DNA from: Lamellibrachia satsuma
Taxonomy: Eukaryota; Annelida; Polychaeta; Sabellida; Siboglinidae
Reading direction: 5' to 3'
Assembly: GCA_033239005.1 (NCBI GenBank)
Contig: BSQZ01000018.1
Coordinates: 7,363,036-7,427,035, forward strand
DNA length: 64,000 nucleotides
Part shown: piece after piece, positions 14,431 to 28,800 of the stretch
How the letters are laid out: every line of letters starts with the position of its first letter
Position numbering within the stretch: position 1 is the stretch's first letter
Translations under genes and position numbers: made by a program
Notes under the pieces: generated by a model
Told to the model about the DNA's origin: nothing
Seen by the model: only the letters and a program-made list of their open reading frames with translations
Database searches by the model: none

Positions 14431-17400
14431 TCGCAAATCGATTGTGTGACATTTGGATAATGATAAAGTACACCAATATAAAATTCTGCTGTTCAAAAAT
14501 GCATATACTGATACACACAAATTGTAGTAAATAAAAAGACCGTAGTGTAACAAATGAAGCAGATATATTTCAACATAACAATCAATCATAAAACTAAGTA
14601 ACAATAGAAGAACATACTATTAATGTTGGAATTAATTAATATTATTAATGACAAATTAAGAAATAATTATGTCCTAGGATATATGATTAACTGAGGTTTC
14701 ATTACCTCATTAAATGTGTTAAAGAGTATTCGTGTACAATTACTATTTAAAATATTCGTATCCGATTATCTAAAGCAGAAATTTAAATAGCACCATATGG
14801 CTGATGCAGGAGAAGACTGAGGCAGCACTTACGTACTTCAGGTCAGTAATTATCAATAGATGGTGTTTGATGTTTACTGAGCTCTTAGAAAACTAACTTC
14901 ACTGAATATAGTCAAAGATCACTCAGCCAATATTTTATGGAAGAATTACAATAATATAGTCTGTGTGGTCAAGTGAGTGTCCGGAATGCATGACATACAT
15001 GAAATGATACTATTTGATGTCATCAGGGAAGATGTGTTATAACTCCGAGTTAGGAAAATATAGCATAACAGTCCTTACATGCATAACGCAGTTACTCTTG
15101 AGTGCCGAATAAGTGTCCCTATGCACATATTTATTTGATGAAAAATGCCACCCTATACGCACCATATTTGGCACTACACTATTATTAAATTTAAACATTT
15201 GTGCCAGACTATATTCTCTGATAATCGTTGCAAATTATGCAAAGTATAATTTATAGGAGAGCAATCGCTCTCACTCCCTATTGCTAGCGCTAATCAATCA
15301 TCCATGGAGCGTTTTACTGCTCGCGCAAAAATCACTTGCTCCCAACTGGAGCTGCATGTGGCTCCCTCTGACGGCTAAGTTTTCATCCTTTCGAACAACA
15401 GTCGTGAATTTAGCGGGATCCTGTGCTTCTGAGGTTCCTAGATTTTTTATCCCGAAGCATTAGACCGTTAGATTTCCATGATTAGATGAATCGGTCAGAA
15501 TCTTTAGTTCTCGGAAGCTCGACATGGTCTACTATTAGTTAAACCGCCATTACCACCGCGTAATTCATAAACCGACCGTAAATGGCCGCCGTGCGCAGGG
15601 CCTCAAACCGGTCGTAACCGGCTGGCGGTGGTTTCCCCTGAAACGGGCTTGCGTATTCAATTCAATAAAACTTTAATGTCCATTTATAAACGCAGATATA
15701 AAATGTGGTTACTATATCTGCGGTGACATACCCCGGCAATCCGTGTAGTTTTCTACGGACACCTTAGGCTTGGCTTCACGTCGGATAAAAAATTGCTTCG
15801 GTGCTAAAACGAAAAATATACTAGTGGCTTTTTCGCATGGCACTATTATTTGTTTTGAACAATTTGCCACCCTATACTGTTATTTGGCACTATACTATTA
15901 TTTGGCACTCGAGAGTAATGGCATAAGTGTACATATGGCTTCATGCCTACGTACAACTAATACACATGTAGATCAAAGTGACTCAAACCTACCTGAGGTC
16001 TATCAGCCCTGGCAGGTGATGCAGTGCGTCGGCCAAAGCTTTTGTTCCTGCGCCAGACAGCTGGCAGCGATTCAAACTGGAACACATATAAACAACGTTG
16101 GCATAATAGCTTAACGAATCCGTTGAAGATTGCAACACTAAACTGTGGACTGAACCAGTAGACATTTGGTTCTACTTAGATCGAACAAATATAGGTTGTA
16201 GCCAGTTTTGCCACATCATATATAGTAGTACCTGCCTTCAACAGACACTTCTGTATCCAAGCAAAAGTGTCCCTACATGGCAGGTGTCTCCTCATCAGAT
16301 GGACAGGCATGCTGGAGTGGAGGGCTGAAATAAGGCGCGTTAGGTGTTCCGATGTCTGCCACCAGGGTGCTACAAACCAACAGCGATCGCCGCCCGCTGC
16401 TCCAAGTCCAAGAACGCTGTCGAAGCCAGTGTGCTTGCAGCACTGTCTTATACAGCAATATGCAGTTTATAGAGCTTATTAAACGAGTCAACTACCATCA
16501 ACGTGTATTATTTTTAAAGGTCACACCCTGTTTAATCTGATATAAACTGAAAAAAATACACGTACGTATACCGTTATGGAACTATGATGACGATGTACTG
16601 AACTAATAGGCCTACGAATCGAAAATAATAACCTGGATTTGAGCAGCCGAAAACGTATATGAGTTGACACACACACAGTATGTAAGCTGCTTAAACACAG
16701 AAAATGACAATAGGCAGAATTAATAATCGTTTCACCTCGATTTTCAACTGATCTCGACCGAAGCATAAATTTATGATGCACAACTTAGCATCGATTCGTC
16801 GTTTCATATGCAGATGACGAATTCGTATTTTTGCGCACCGGTAGCGCCTTTGGCATGTTGGTTTCGTGTCGTTTAAATTGGAGGCATGCCATTTCACCCA
16901 GTGTCATATTAGTACTGCATACTAAATTGCATTTAAGAATGTTTATCTGATTCTTATGCGAGGCGTATTTGTGAATCTCGATTGCAATTTCAAACCGCCT
17001 AAGCGAAGCCAACATCAGCGATTGATGTCGGCGGCAGCGCCAAACAAACAACTTGTTGACAGTCGTTCATTATCGTTGACATTGTTCACCTGTTTCTTGA
17101 GAATTGTCAAAGCAATTCTAAGTACAGTAGGTTTAAGCAGGCCCATTTGGCATTTCCCCCAGCAGCAGAAAATCGGGGTCCACGACCAACAGCCTTATAT
17201 CCGAATTCGCGATATAACGTTGTTTTTCCCACTACACACCGTGCTGTTTGTCCGTCGCCATTTTGGAAATAAAATATTTTGAGAAAAAAATTACGAAAAT
17301 AATAATTACTGTCCACCTTAGCAGGGACAGAAAACCAAAATATCCTGTCCGCTGTCTGCATTCACCAGGTGTCCCCTCATCAGAGGGACATTAACATGGT

Positions 17401-17587
17401 AAAACAGTGCGTACATTGAGAAAGTGTCCCGCCATAGCAGGTGTCCCGCTCATCAGAGGGTCCGTCGAAGGTAGGTACTACTGTAGCAGTGTATACTGGC
17501 TTATTACCGACCATGTCATGCCATGACAAATGCCTAGCGTATTATCACAAGAATACGCATACCTAGGTTGGTGTACTGGTTTGTGTG

Positions 17588-17619
<32 letters not shown>

Positions 17620-20600
17620 TGTGTGCGATGCAGTACGTTTGTACATGCGTGATGAACATGCGCATGTATCCGAGTGGTGCATGCATTCATCCATGCATGC
17701 GTGTGTTCACATGTGCATGGGCATGTGCATGCACGCATGCGTGTGGTGAATGTATGCATCAATGCATAAGCACATTCTTGTCTATTTATGCTTGTGTACT
17801 GGTGGATCTTTCCGCATGAAATCAACCGATGGTCAAAAAGTTGATGTCTCAGAATTTGTTTAAATTTTAACCAGTGAATAAGTAGCTATACCTGAGCACA
17901 CCTGCAAAAAACTAAGGATTTGGATGGAAATTGTGTCTATAACATCCTATGACGCTAACAGGGGGTAAACACCCAAAAATGGACCCATTATTTTTATCTG
18001 TTTTCAGATGCTTCTAACTTGAGAAGTTAACAAGCTACATATATGAAATTTGCAGAAGATGTAGACATATTGGTACAGATTATCTATGCAAATTTCAAGA
18101 ATTATAGGGCAAAGGACAATATTTTTTTCCAAGAAGGATTTCAATAGCCTGTATTTCATTGTTGTGTTACAGTTCAACGTCCAAACTGCTACCATCTTTT
18201 GTCAGGGATACTGACAGTAACCAATTGATTCAGTACGCTTCTAGTTGCTATACTTTCAGAATAATTCAGCCATCAACTTTACCTTTTTCTACATTTTTCG
18301 AGTTTCAGCACCCAAAATGAGAATGTGGGACAAGTCCTTTAACCCCCATTTTTTAACTGTGCATAGTCCTTTATTAGGTAAACAGCATAGTAAAATTTCA
18401 GGATGGTGTTCTGCCACTTTTACAGAACAGTAACTTTCAGCTGCAATATAAATCAAAGAAGACAGAACACCAACCTGAAATTTTAATATGTTGTTTACCT
18501 AATAAAGGACTAAAAAAATTGGAATCTGGTAAAATACACTGTTAAGTTAAACATAGCTTGATGTTTTTGACTAAGACAGTGACATTTATTGCACATGGAA
18601 CTTATATGTCATACCTCAGTGTCTGTAGTGCCGTCATCTTTGACACATTGGCAGCGAGTGTTTGAGCAATTGTTGAGTCACCGAATTTGTTGCTGTCTAA
18701 CCTGTAAAAAATATATATAAATTAGTTATTAACATATCTACAAGTAGCATTTAAAAAAATAAAATTAATCAAGTGTTGATTTCAAAACTGTTAGTGCACA
18801 TCTACTAACATTGAATGGGGCGCGGTTGTCTGAGGTCATAGCACTGCACTGTCAATCGGTAGTACCAAGGTTCGAGTCCACCTGTTGCTGTTTCGAATCC
18901 TGGACAATTGAACCAGTTCAGTACTACAGCCCTGATCTGCTGTGACCACTGAATAGTGCATTCCCAGTGAATATGCAAGAAAATCGACTGCATCACTTCA
19001 AATCAAGATTTCAGCAACAAAAATGCATTTTAGGAATATTATATATATTCTGAATAATCAGCGAGTAAAACGAGGCATATCGTTTTACATTTCGTCGGCA
19101 TGGTAACCAGCAATCCAAGATGGCCACCACGATTTCAATGTTTTTGCTGTGGCTGAACGCAGTTGTATGCCAATGTACATATTTAATGTAAACTACTCAT
19201 GTTGATCATGCTACAGGAGTGTACTATGATATAAAATACAATATAAAGTACATTTTGTGAAGTATGAGAAGGTGAAAATCAAGTTATTTATCTGTATTTT
19301 AGACATATATGACAGAAGTGTTCATTTATATATTTACTAACACATTCATCGCTACTGGACCGATTCCAATCAAACTTTGCTTGTTGACGGATTCACAGAC
19401 ACCTTTTCTTTCTTACAAAAATCAAACTACGCATCATCCAGCATTGATAGTACAGTGTGCAGCTCATACTCAGTGTTTACACCGTCACTTTCTGAGTAGC
19501 CATAGAAAATACTCCCATTGTCAGTATCCGTTTTGCCTCCGGCTCCGTTACTAAGTTCGCCAACGTCATTGTTGTTTCGATCTTCAACATCCGACAAAGA
19601 TTCGTCGCTAAAAGTATCAAATAATCTGTCGAAAACATACGGCGGTAAATCGTCAGTTGAAGTAAAGCCGTCGCCATTGCAGCCATAGCAGATTTTGATA
19701 ATCCATCATTAAAAAACGCGAAAATCTCCGTAAAATGATATTGAGTGATAATAAAACGATTGCCGATACCGAATAGCTAATTCATTCGCCATGACAACCA
19801 TATATAACAAGTGGCTCCACTTAGTGGATAATTATGAGTAAAAGCGATTTAAATGGTGAACGTAGCCAATGCCGGAATTCCGGCCTGTCGTACTGAAATG
19901 GTTAATTCACCCATTGATGCCTATGTCTTTCGGAAGAGACATAAAAAGCAGTTGTTACCTGGTGTCTGTGCCAGGGGAAGTGAAAGATCCCACACGGGGT
20001 AAATGTGTAACCTGTCGTGGACTCAAAGAGTTGTGGTCTCTATCTCTAAACCCACTGAGTCTATCTCCCGCGGCCAGGGCTACTTCCCGGTGAGAGGCGC
20101 CAAGTAGGCAGTGTGTATGGCAGTAAGGCCATAGCTGACTCCCTACAGGGGTCTACAGTAAGGCCGTAGCTGACTCCTTACAGGGGTCTACAGTAAGGCC
20201 GTAGCTGACTCCCTACAGGGGTCTACAGTAAGGCCGTAGCTGACTCCCTACAGGGGTCTACAGTAAGGCCGTAGCTGACTCCCTACAGGGGTCTACAGTA
20301 AGGCCGTAGCTGAGTCCCTACAGGGGTCTACAGTAAGGCCGTAGCTGACTCCCTACAGGGGTCTACAGTAAGGCCGTAGCTGACTCCCTACAGGGGTCTA
20401 CAGTAAGGCCATAGCTGACTCCCTACAGGGGTCTACAGTAAGGCCGTAGCTGACTCCCTACAGGGGTCTACAGTAAGGCCGTAGCTGACTCCCTACAGGG
20501 GTCTACAGTAAGGCCATAGCTGACTCGCTACAGGGGTCTACAGTAAGGCTATAACTGACTCCCTGCAGGGGTCTACAGTACGGCCATAGCTGACTCCCTA

Positions 20601-23600
20601 CAGGGGTCTACAGTACGGCCATAACTGACTCCCTACAGGGGTCTACAGTAAGGTCGTAGCTGACTCCCTACAGGGGTCTACAGTAAGGCCGTAGCTGACT
20701 CCCTACAGGGGTCTACAGTAAGGCCGTAGCTGACTCCCTACAGGGGTCTACAGTAAGGCCGTAGCTGACTCCCTACAGGGGTCTACAGTAAGGCCGTAGC
20801 TGACTCCCTACAGGGGTCTACAGTAAGGTCGTAGCTGACTCCCTACAGGGGTCTACAGTAAGGTCGTAGCTGACTCCCTACAGGGGTCTACAGTAAGGTC
20901 GTAGCTGACTCCCTACAGGGGTCTACAGTAAGGTCGTAGCTGACTCCCTACAGGGGTCTACAGTAAGGTCGTAGCTGACTCCCTACAGGGGTCTACAGTA
21001 AGGTCATAGCTGACTCCCTACAGGGGTCTACAGTAAGGTCGTAGCTGACTCCCTACAGGTGCCTACAGTAAGGCCGTAGCCGACTCCCTACAGGGGTCTA
21101 CAGTAAGGTCATAGCTGACTCCCTACAGGGGTCTACAGTAAGGCCATAACTGACTCCCTACAGGGGTCTACAGTAAGGCCGTAGCCGACTCCCTACAAGG
21201 GTCTACAGTAAGGTCGTAGCTGACTCCCTACAGGGGTCTACAGTAAGGTTGTAGCTCACTCCCTACAGGGGTCTACAGTAAGGCCATAACTGACTCCCTA
21301 CAGGGGTCTACAGTAAGGCCATAGCCGACTCCCTACAGGGGTCTACAGTAAGGTCGTAGCTGACTCCCTACAGGGGTCTACAGTAAGGCCATAACTGACT
21401 CCCTACAGGGGTCTACAGTAAGGCCATAACTGACTCCCTGCAGGGGCCTACAGTAAGGCCATAGCTGACTCCCTACAGGGGTCTACAGTAAGGCCATAAG
21501 TGACTCCCTACAGGGGTCTACAGTAAGGCCGTAGCCGACTCCCTACAGGGGTCTACAGTAAGGCCATAACTGACTCCCTACATGGGTCAACAGTAAGGCC
21601 ATAGCTGACACCCTACATGGGTCTACAGTAAGGCCATAACTGACTCCCTACAGGGGTCTACAGAAAGGCCATAGCTGACTCCCTACATGGGTCTACAGTA
21701 AGGCCATAACTGACTTCCTACAGGGGTCTACAGTAAGGCCATAGCTGACTCCCTACAGGGGTCTACAGAAAGCCCATAGCTGACTGCCTACAGGGGTCTA
21801 CAGTAAGGCCATAGCTGACTCCCTACAGGGGTCTACAGTAAGGCCATAGCTGACTCCCTACAGGGGTCTACAGTAAGGCCATAGCTGACTCCCTACAGGG
21901 GTCTACAGTAAGGTCGTAGCTGACTCCCTACAGGGGTCTACAGCAAGGCCATAGCTGACTCCCTACAGGGGTCTACAACAGTACATGGTACAGTACTAAC
22001 ATTATATTTATTTCAGTAAACAATATTAAATATGTTGTAAAAAAAAGGTAAGCAGTTAAAAAAATTTGCATTTACATTAATATAAATCAATGTATGACGT
22101 TTGGATACTGGTAAATACACAGTTACAAAATTATGCTGTTAAAAATGTGAATGCTGATTCACACAAAATGTTTTGAATAAAGATATTGTAGTGTAACAAG
22201 AAGATCAATTTTACCAGTCAATTGTCATAACACAAGTGTTTGTAAGAACATAATATTTATGTGGCAGCCACAGATTAATATTATTTCTGTGGGAGTATAA
22301 CAAATAATTACGTCTTAGAATATATACAGTTAAACAGCATTTCATTACCAGGCTTGGATAAAATATCTTTATATCTACAACAACAATTCAAATAGCAGCA
22401 GATGGCTGGTGCAGCAGACGGCTGAGGCAGCAGATGACTGAAGCAGCAGATGATGTATAATGCATTAATGATCGCTAGATGGCATTGACGGTAATACTTG
22501 TAAGAAAGAATTACAATTATAGTCACTGTGGTCAAGTGACAGTCCACATGACCTATGTAAAATTACATTATTTTTTGCCCTTACATCACAGAAAATGTGT
22601 CATAGACTATAGAGCATAACTGCCCTAACATAGCACACTTACGCAATAAGTGTACACACGGCATCAAGTGTTTGTGTACAACAAAATGTGCATGAATGGC
22701 TTGACTGAATACACGTGTACATCAAAGTGATTCACTAAAAATCAGTTATTCCTACCTGAGGTATGTCAGCTGAGGAAGGTGTTTCAGTGTGTCGACCAAA
22801 GCTTTTACCCCTTCATCAGTCAACTTGCAGTGATCCAAACTGTAACATGTATAAATAATGTCAGTATAATAACTTAACGAATCCACTGAAGATTAAAACA
22901 CCAGAATGTGAACTTGACTTGTTGGCTCTACCTACATATTAGTCAATGTTTATCAATTAGTTGGTACTAATATTTAACATTATATGCTGGCATATTACCA
23001 ACCATACAAAGACAGGACAAATGGCCAGTGTATGACAATAAACCTATGTGTATTTTACTTACTTTGTTTCTTGATATGCCATATTTCACCTAGTAAACAT
23101 AGAGTACGCATGAAAAAAAATTGGGAAAATGGAAAAATGTCAACGAATCTGTTCTTGTAAGCGTACACCATCATTTTTTTCTCTCAATAATAAGGTAACT
23201 GTTTAACACTAGTGATGTCATTTGGTGACTAGAATAGAACAACTGAAAAGTGATGCCATCTGCTTAACACAAGTTGGCAACTCTTTTCAGTTGTTCCACT
23301 TCAAGTAAAATTACAAATATTATGGATCCTGCTGATTAAAAAAGGGAATGTACGCTTAATAGGTCGAATACGGTACACACAGTTTATTTCATGGACGGGT
23401 AGGAAAGAACATGCGGAGTATTAACTGGCAACTTACCACGAGATAGTGACTGAGAAACATAATAGCATCCTTAAGGATGTCTTTTTGTTACTGCTTTTGC
23501 GACGGTCACAACAATAACACCCATAGTGTTAGCCACAGACCCATCCACCCGTCATTTGGATAGGTAGTTTTGATTTTGGACGGGTGGAAATCACCCCGGA

Positions 23601-25860
23601 TGGGTTTGATATCCGTCAATAAATCAACACTTGTGATATAGGATTGGTCGTTCGAACGTTTCCCGACTCAGACAGCATACAAGCTGATAAATCGTCACAG
23701 CAAATATCTGAACTCAGCTGTTTTCTTCCTAGACAACAAAAATCCAAAAAATTCCCCTAGGGAAGTCTCATCATTTAGGATGAGACTTTGAATCTTTCAC
23801 AGTCAGTGTTTTTGAGTGGCCCTTCTGTTCATGCGTGTGCTTCTTCTTCTTGCACACGATTCAAACTGATTAGATGTAAAAATAGATTATGGACAAGATA
23901 TATGGAAACAAGAGATGGGAATAAATATTTAGAGTACTGCAAAATCAGAAACAAAGTCAGAACCTTAACACCAAAACTTTAAAAGGAGTTTGAAAGAAAT
24001 TGAACTAATCAAGAAAAAAGAACCCAAAAGCCTTCTGGCAATATTATAAATCCAAACCTACAATCAAATCAGGAATTGATAAATTAAATGTAGATCCAAC
24101 CAATCCCAAATCCAACATTACAATAGATGATGGGGAAAAAGCAAATATTCTTGCAACCTACTTCACTAGCGTATTTACAACTGAAGGACCAGGGGAAATA
24201 CCAACCATACCTAGAGTAAAGATTAAAACAATGATGGATAGGAGCCAGGCTATTGGTAGAATTTTCTAAATCAATCTGTCACCCAATAAGTACAATATCT
24301 GAAATGTCGATAAAAACAGCTAGTATTCTGAATGATTGGAAAGAATGGAAAATTTCAGCTATTTACAAAAAAAGAAACAAGTCATTAGCAAGCAACTACT
24401 GCCCAGTAAGCATTACAAGTATTCCATGTAAATGAAAGGATTATTAGAAAACATTATTATTGTATATGAAGGAAAATGGTCTATTTAGCCCAAAACAATA
24501 TGGTTTATATCAGGGCCCTCAACAGTCCTCCAACTTATAAAAGTTTTAGATAACTGGACCTTGGGAATCGATAACGGAAATTATACAGATGTCATTTATG
24601 TGGACTTCCAAAAAGCTCTTGACACTGTACCACATAAGAGGCTAATAAATAAATTGGATAGCTATAACATTAGGAAGGAAATAATAAATTGGATTGAAGC
24701 ATTTCTCACAGATAGAAAACAAAAGGTGGCTGTAAATGGAAAAGAATCAAATTGGTACAATGCAACTTCTGGGATACCTCAGGGTTCGGTTTTAGGATCA
24801 TTACTATTTGTACTATATATATATAAATGACCTATCAGAGCTAACCAAGTCTGATACATTTCTATTTGGAGATGGCATGAAGATATTTACAACTATTACA
24901 GATAAAAATGACCAGGGCATCTTACAACACGACATAAATACCTTAGAGCAAAGGAGTAACAAATGTTTACTAAAATTTCATCCAAACAAATGTAAACACT
25001 TGACTATTGGAAAAAATTGTTGGAGATATCAAATATTCAATGACACTTAACAACTCCATACATCCGCTCGACACAACTGAAAAACAAAACGACTTAGGGG
25101 TTATTACAGACACAAAGCTATCCCTTGATGACCACATTAACCAAACAGTAAACAAAGCAACAAAGATGACAAAAATAATTTGTAGAACTTTCCAATTTCT
25201 TGACAAAGATGCGTTCTTGTCATTATATAAAACAATGGTAAGAATGCATCTTGACTAGTTTGGTACCCTTAAAAAAACACATTATTGCAAAAGAAAACAT
25301 CGAAAGGAGAGCAACGAAAGAATTACCAGGTATGAGAAACTTAACTTATATAGAAAGATTAAAATCACTAAAACTACTCTCATTAGCACAGACGTCTACG
25401 AGGTGATATGATTGAAGTTTTTAAAATTATACACTGTCTATACCATACGATATTGAATCTTCACCTTTTTAAAATGGTATGATGCATCCTACAGGATCGG
25501 GAATAGAGGGCATACTCTAAAATTATTTAATAAAAGTTCAAATACAAATATTAAGAAAAAATGCTTTTCCCTCAGAATGACATAGCCTTGGAATTCCTTC
25601 CTGGAAACAGTCGTTCAGGCAAAATCTACAAATACTAAAAAATCGCCTAGACCATTTCTGGTCCAGTCAGGAAATTCTATATAATTTTGATGCACCTTTA
25701 AAAATAGGAACAGGAATTCTTAAAATATTAATAGACGACGGTGAAGATCTGATCAATAAGGAGTCACAAGAATCCTGCGATCAGAACCATCTTAAGGTAG
25801 ATAAAAACAAACTTAACACAAAAGTGCTGTTTATAAAACAACATGCAGTTATCTTATCAG

Positions 25861-25899
<39 letters not shown>

Positions 25900-28800
25900 C
25901 ACGCACACACGCGCGTGATTGCCAGGGATGAAAACAGGAATTTTGAGGAATATTTTTCATGCCGGATCTACTAGGTGCTGTCAGGTGCAGTCTGGGGATA
26001 TAATGCCCTAAATGTGTTTTTTTTATATAAATGATGCTCCATTAACTATCAATGCTGCATGTATTGGTGATCTATCTCAATAAATTGTATTGCTGTTCTG
26101 TTTCTGTTCAAATGGAGCTAATTCTTTTCAAAAACAAAGAATCCCCTCATATCCATAAACACAAGTTTTCCCTGTCCTCCTCCCTTGAATCTGTTGAGTG
26201 TTGAACGTGAACAAGACCTACAATCGCATCAAATGACACTCATAACACAAGGCAATGCCTAAAAAGTGCCACAAGTTTGAACAGAAAGCAGAAGACTGGA
26301 TTGATGTGATAGTCACTTACTCTAACTTCTGAACAGACTTGTTATGTGTCAGCCCATTGCACAGTTGCCTCACCAGGTGGACGTCTAACGATGAGTAAGA
26401 CAAGCTGGAAGATAAAACAGTACCACAATTATAAGTTCCTTCCCGATTAACCAACATTAATTAGCTTAATGCTAATAAGAAGCTACACCCAACAGCCTAT
26501 TTGTATTTTAAATGTGTTTTTCTCACTGATCACTCAATAAATTTAGGCATCAAACACCAAATTATCGAGTTGCTAAGCTATTTTGATGTTGGTTTTCAAG
26601 AAAATGTAAACTCAATTGTTACACAGGAAACATTAAGCCACAGCTCAGCTGTTAATTAATTAATATAGCATTGATAAAACATAATTAATTTAATAAAACA
26701 CAATTCTAAAAACTAACATTTTGACTAATGCATGACATGGATTTAGGATTTCATGTTCCAATTCTTTATAACAGTTTATAATATGTAATACAGTGTGTTA
26801 AAAGCAACCTCAACTTCTACATCTTAGTTAGAAACTCACATTATATGACGAATTATTTACACTACCAGTAAATTTGCTTGAACTTTTAAAACCGCAATTT
26901 CACTATTGAATTTACTTGTTATTCCAAACTACACATTTAAATTTGTCAACACTTGTTAGATATGAATGAATGGAAGTAAAAATTTGCATGACTTACATGA
27001 GGCTGATGATACAGCACTCTGGTTGCATTAAAACCCAACCCAGTGACATAATTTCTGTTGGGGACACATTGTAGGATTTGATCTCTTCTGGCACCAGATC
27101 TACGAGGTCTGGGCTTTGACCCTCGTGTATGATTGTGGTCAGTTGTAATGGGTCAAACACAACAGCCAGTTTCTCAATGAAGGTGGGAGGGTCCAACTGA
27201 TCTTCGGCTGACTCTAGATGCTTCATGAAATCTGCATTCCGTTGGTCACATAGCAAGCCACTGATAAATGTGATCAACATCTCATGTTGGCAGACAGACG
27301 TCTTATCCGTAATCAGCTCCAGAAGTGCTTCACGTTTTCCTCTCAATAGCCCCACAGCTGCAAACATTTCCTGTATGGTCAAGTGGCTGAACAACCAGCA
27401 TGGTCTACTGGGACTTGGAAAGTGGTCCTTCGTCACAGATTCTGCCAGGAACCCTGTGTGTTTGTCTTTGTCACTTATGTCAAACTGATCAAGGTCATCT
27501 TCATAAATGATGATTCGTTGTGGAGTTGACATTGTGCAGTACTTCGCCAGATCTGCATGATTCTTCAAAGAACTGCCCACCTCATGAAATATCTTCTTTG
27601 AGTTTATTTGTGTTCTGATGCCTTTCAAAGAAGGGTGAAGTTTCTTGGCGAGGTTAACTACTGCATAAATATACAGCTGCGTCATGGTATTTACTGATCG
27701 TTCGTCCTCACTGTCAGTGAGTAACATGTCAGAAAGACACACACAGATGATATTGCATAGCAACGGCACATAACAAAGTGTTTCAAGGTTCACATTGCTC
27801 TGAAGATAACGCCAGATGAAGTTCTCTAATTCAGTATCTTCTCTGCTGAATTCATGAATGTACTTCTTTATGCTTTCTTGGGGGAAGCCATACAGTTCTA
27901 CAGTGCGGTCACATGCAGCTGAAGGAATGTTGTCATTTGGTCTAGAAGTAATTATGACCTTGGCCCCAGGTAGCATGCCATTGTTCAGAACACTTGAGAG
28001 TATTGAGTTCAGTTCAGTCTCTTTGGTGTCATCACGTTCGAGGACTTCCTCATCCAGGTAATTACATTCATCCAGACCTTCTTCCACGATCATCACGTTC
28101 GATGGGTTTTCACGGAGGTGTTCAAGTGCTGCAGTCTTTTCTTCTTTAGTCAAAGGCAGTCCATCTAACAGGAGATTCCCAAGTGTCCACTTTCTATCCC
28201 GCTGCAGTTGTCGTAATGTGATAACAAACAAATACTCGATGACATCTTTCCACAGCTCTTTCTCAGCCCACTGTTTGGCAATCTGCTTAATGAGCGTCGT
28301 CTTTCCGATGCCCGCTTTGCCTAAAATCAGGACTTTTCCAGGAGCACATCTGTCACGAAGCTTCTCGAAGAGTTGTGATATTTGAATAGGTTCCGCTGAC
28401 TGCATGCGTTGCTGCATTTCTTCTACGTCTTGATTACCAAGTGTTTCTGGTAAGTTTATTTTATCGAACTTCTGCAATCGTAGTTCGACAAACATCTCAT
28501 CAAGAGGGACATGACTGCATGAGTTTGAATCGACTCTGTCTTGGACCGGGACAGTTAGGTCGCTGTACATCTTTCGTAATGCTTTCTTCAGTTTTTCTGA
28601 AAACAAATATCTGCTACTGAAAATGCAGCGCAAATATGAATACAAACATTCATTATGCTTGAAGCATTTGAAAGTTTCACCAATACTTATTTTGTTAGAA
28701 AGAAATCCAGCTGGTTTTGTTCATCTGTGCAGAAACTGTATTAATTGTACATGGAAAAACTGTTCCTGGTCTAAACAAAATGACCCACAGAAACATACCC

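Larger units (their letters stand above)
18813..21993. mobile_element. 3.2-kb composite insertion flanked by 10-bp TSD, with tRNA-like head and minisatellite
   Basis: TACTAACATT occurs at 18803-18812 and again at 21994-22003. The paralogous intron at about 12133 has a single copy followed by the same downstream sequence (TTATTTCAGTAAACA), so it represents the empty site. The insert starts with a tRNA-like segment (18815-18890; B-box-like GGTTCGAGTCC), continues with unassigned sequence and the dispersed repeat at 19958-20080, and ends with about 53 copies of a 35-bp unit. A TSD of this length suggests LINE-assisted retrotransposition, but that is inference. Confidence 0.72.

Noticed and set aside
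16785..17361. Several 66-108 codon ORFs as a host gene
   Set aside because: They lie within the TIR element and show no known domain, codon bias or splice support.
18815..18890. A tRNA gene
   Set aside because: It has a B-box-like word, but the acceptor and anticodon arms do not pair convincingly by eye; a SINE-type head fits better.
20111..21975. Possible CRISPR-like array (35-bp repeats)
   Set aside because: Units are directly adjacent with no unique spacers; it is a eukaryotic minisatellite within an intron.
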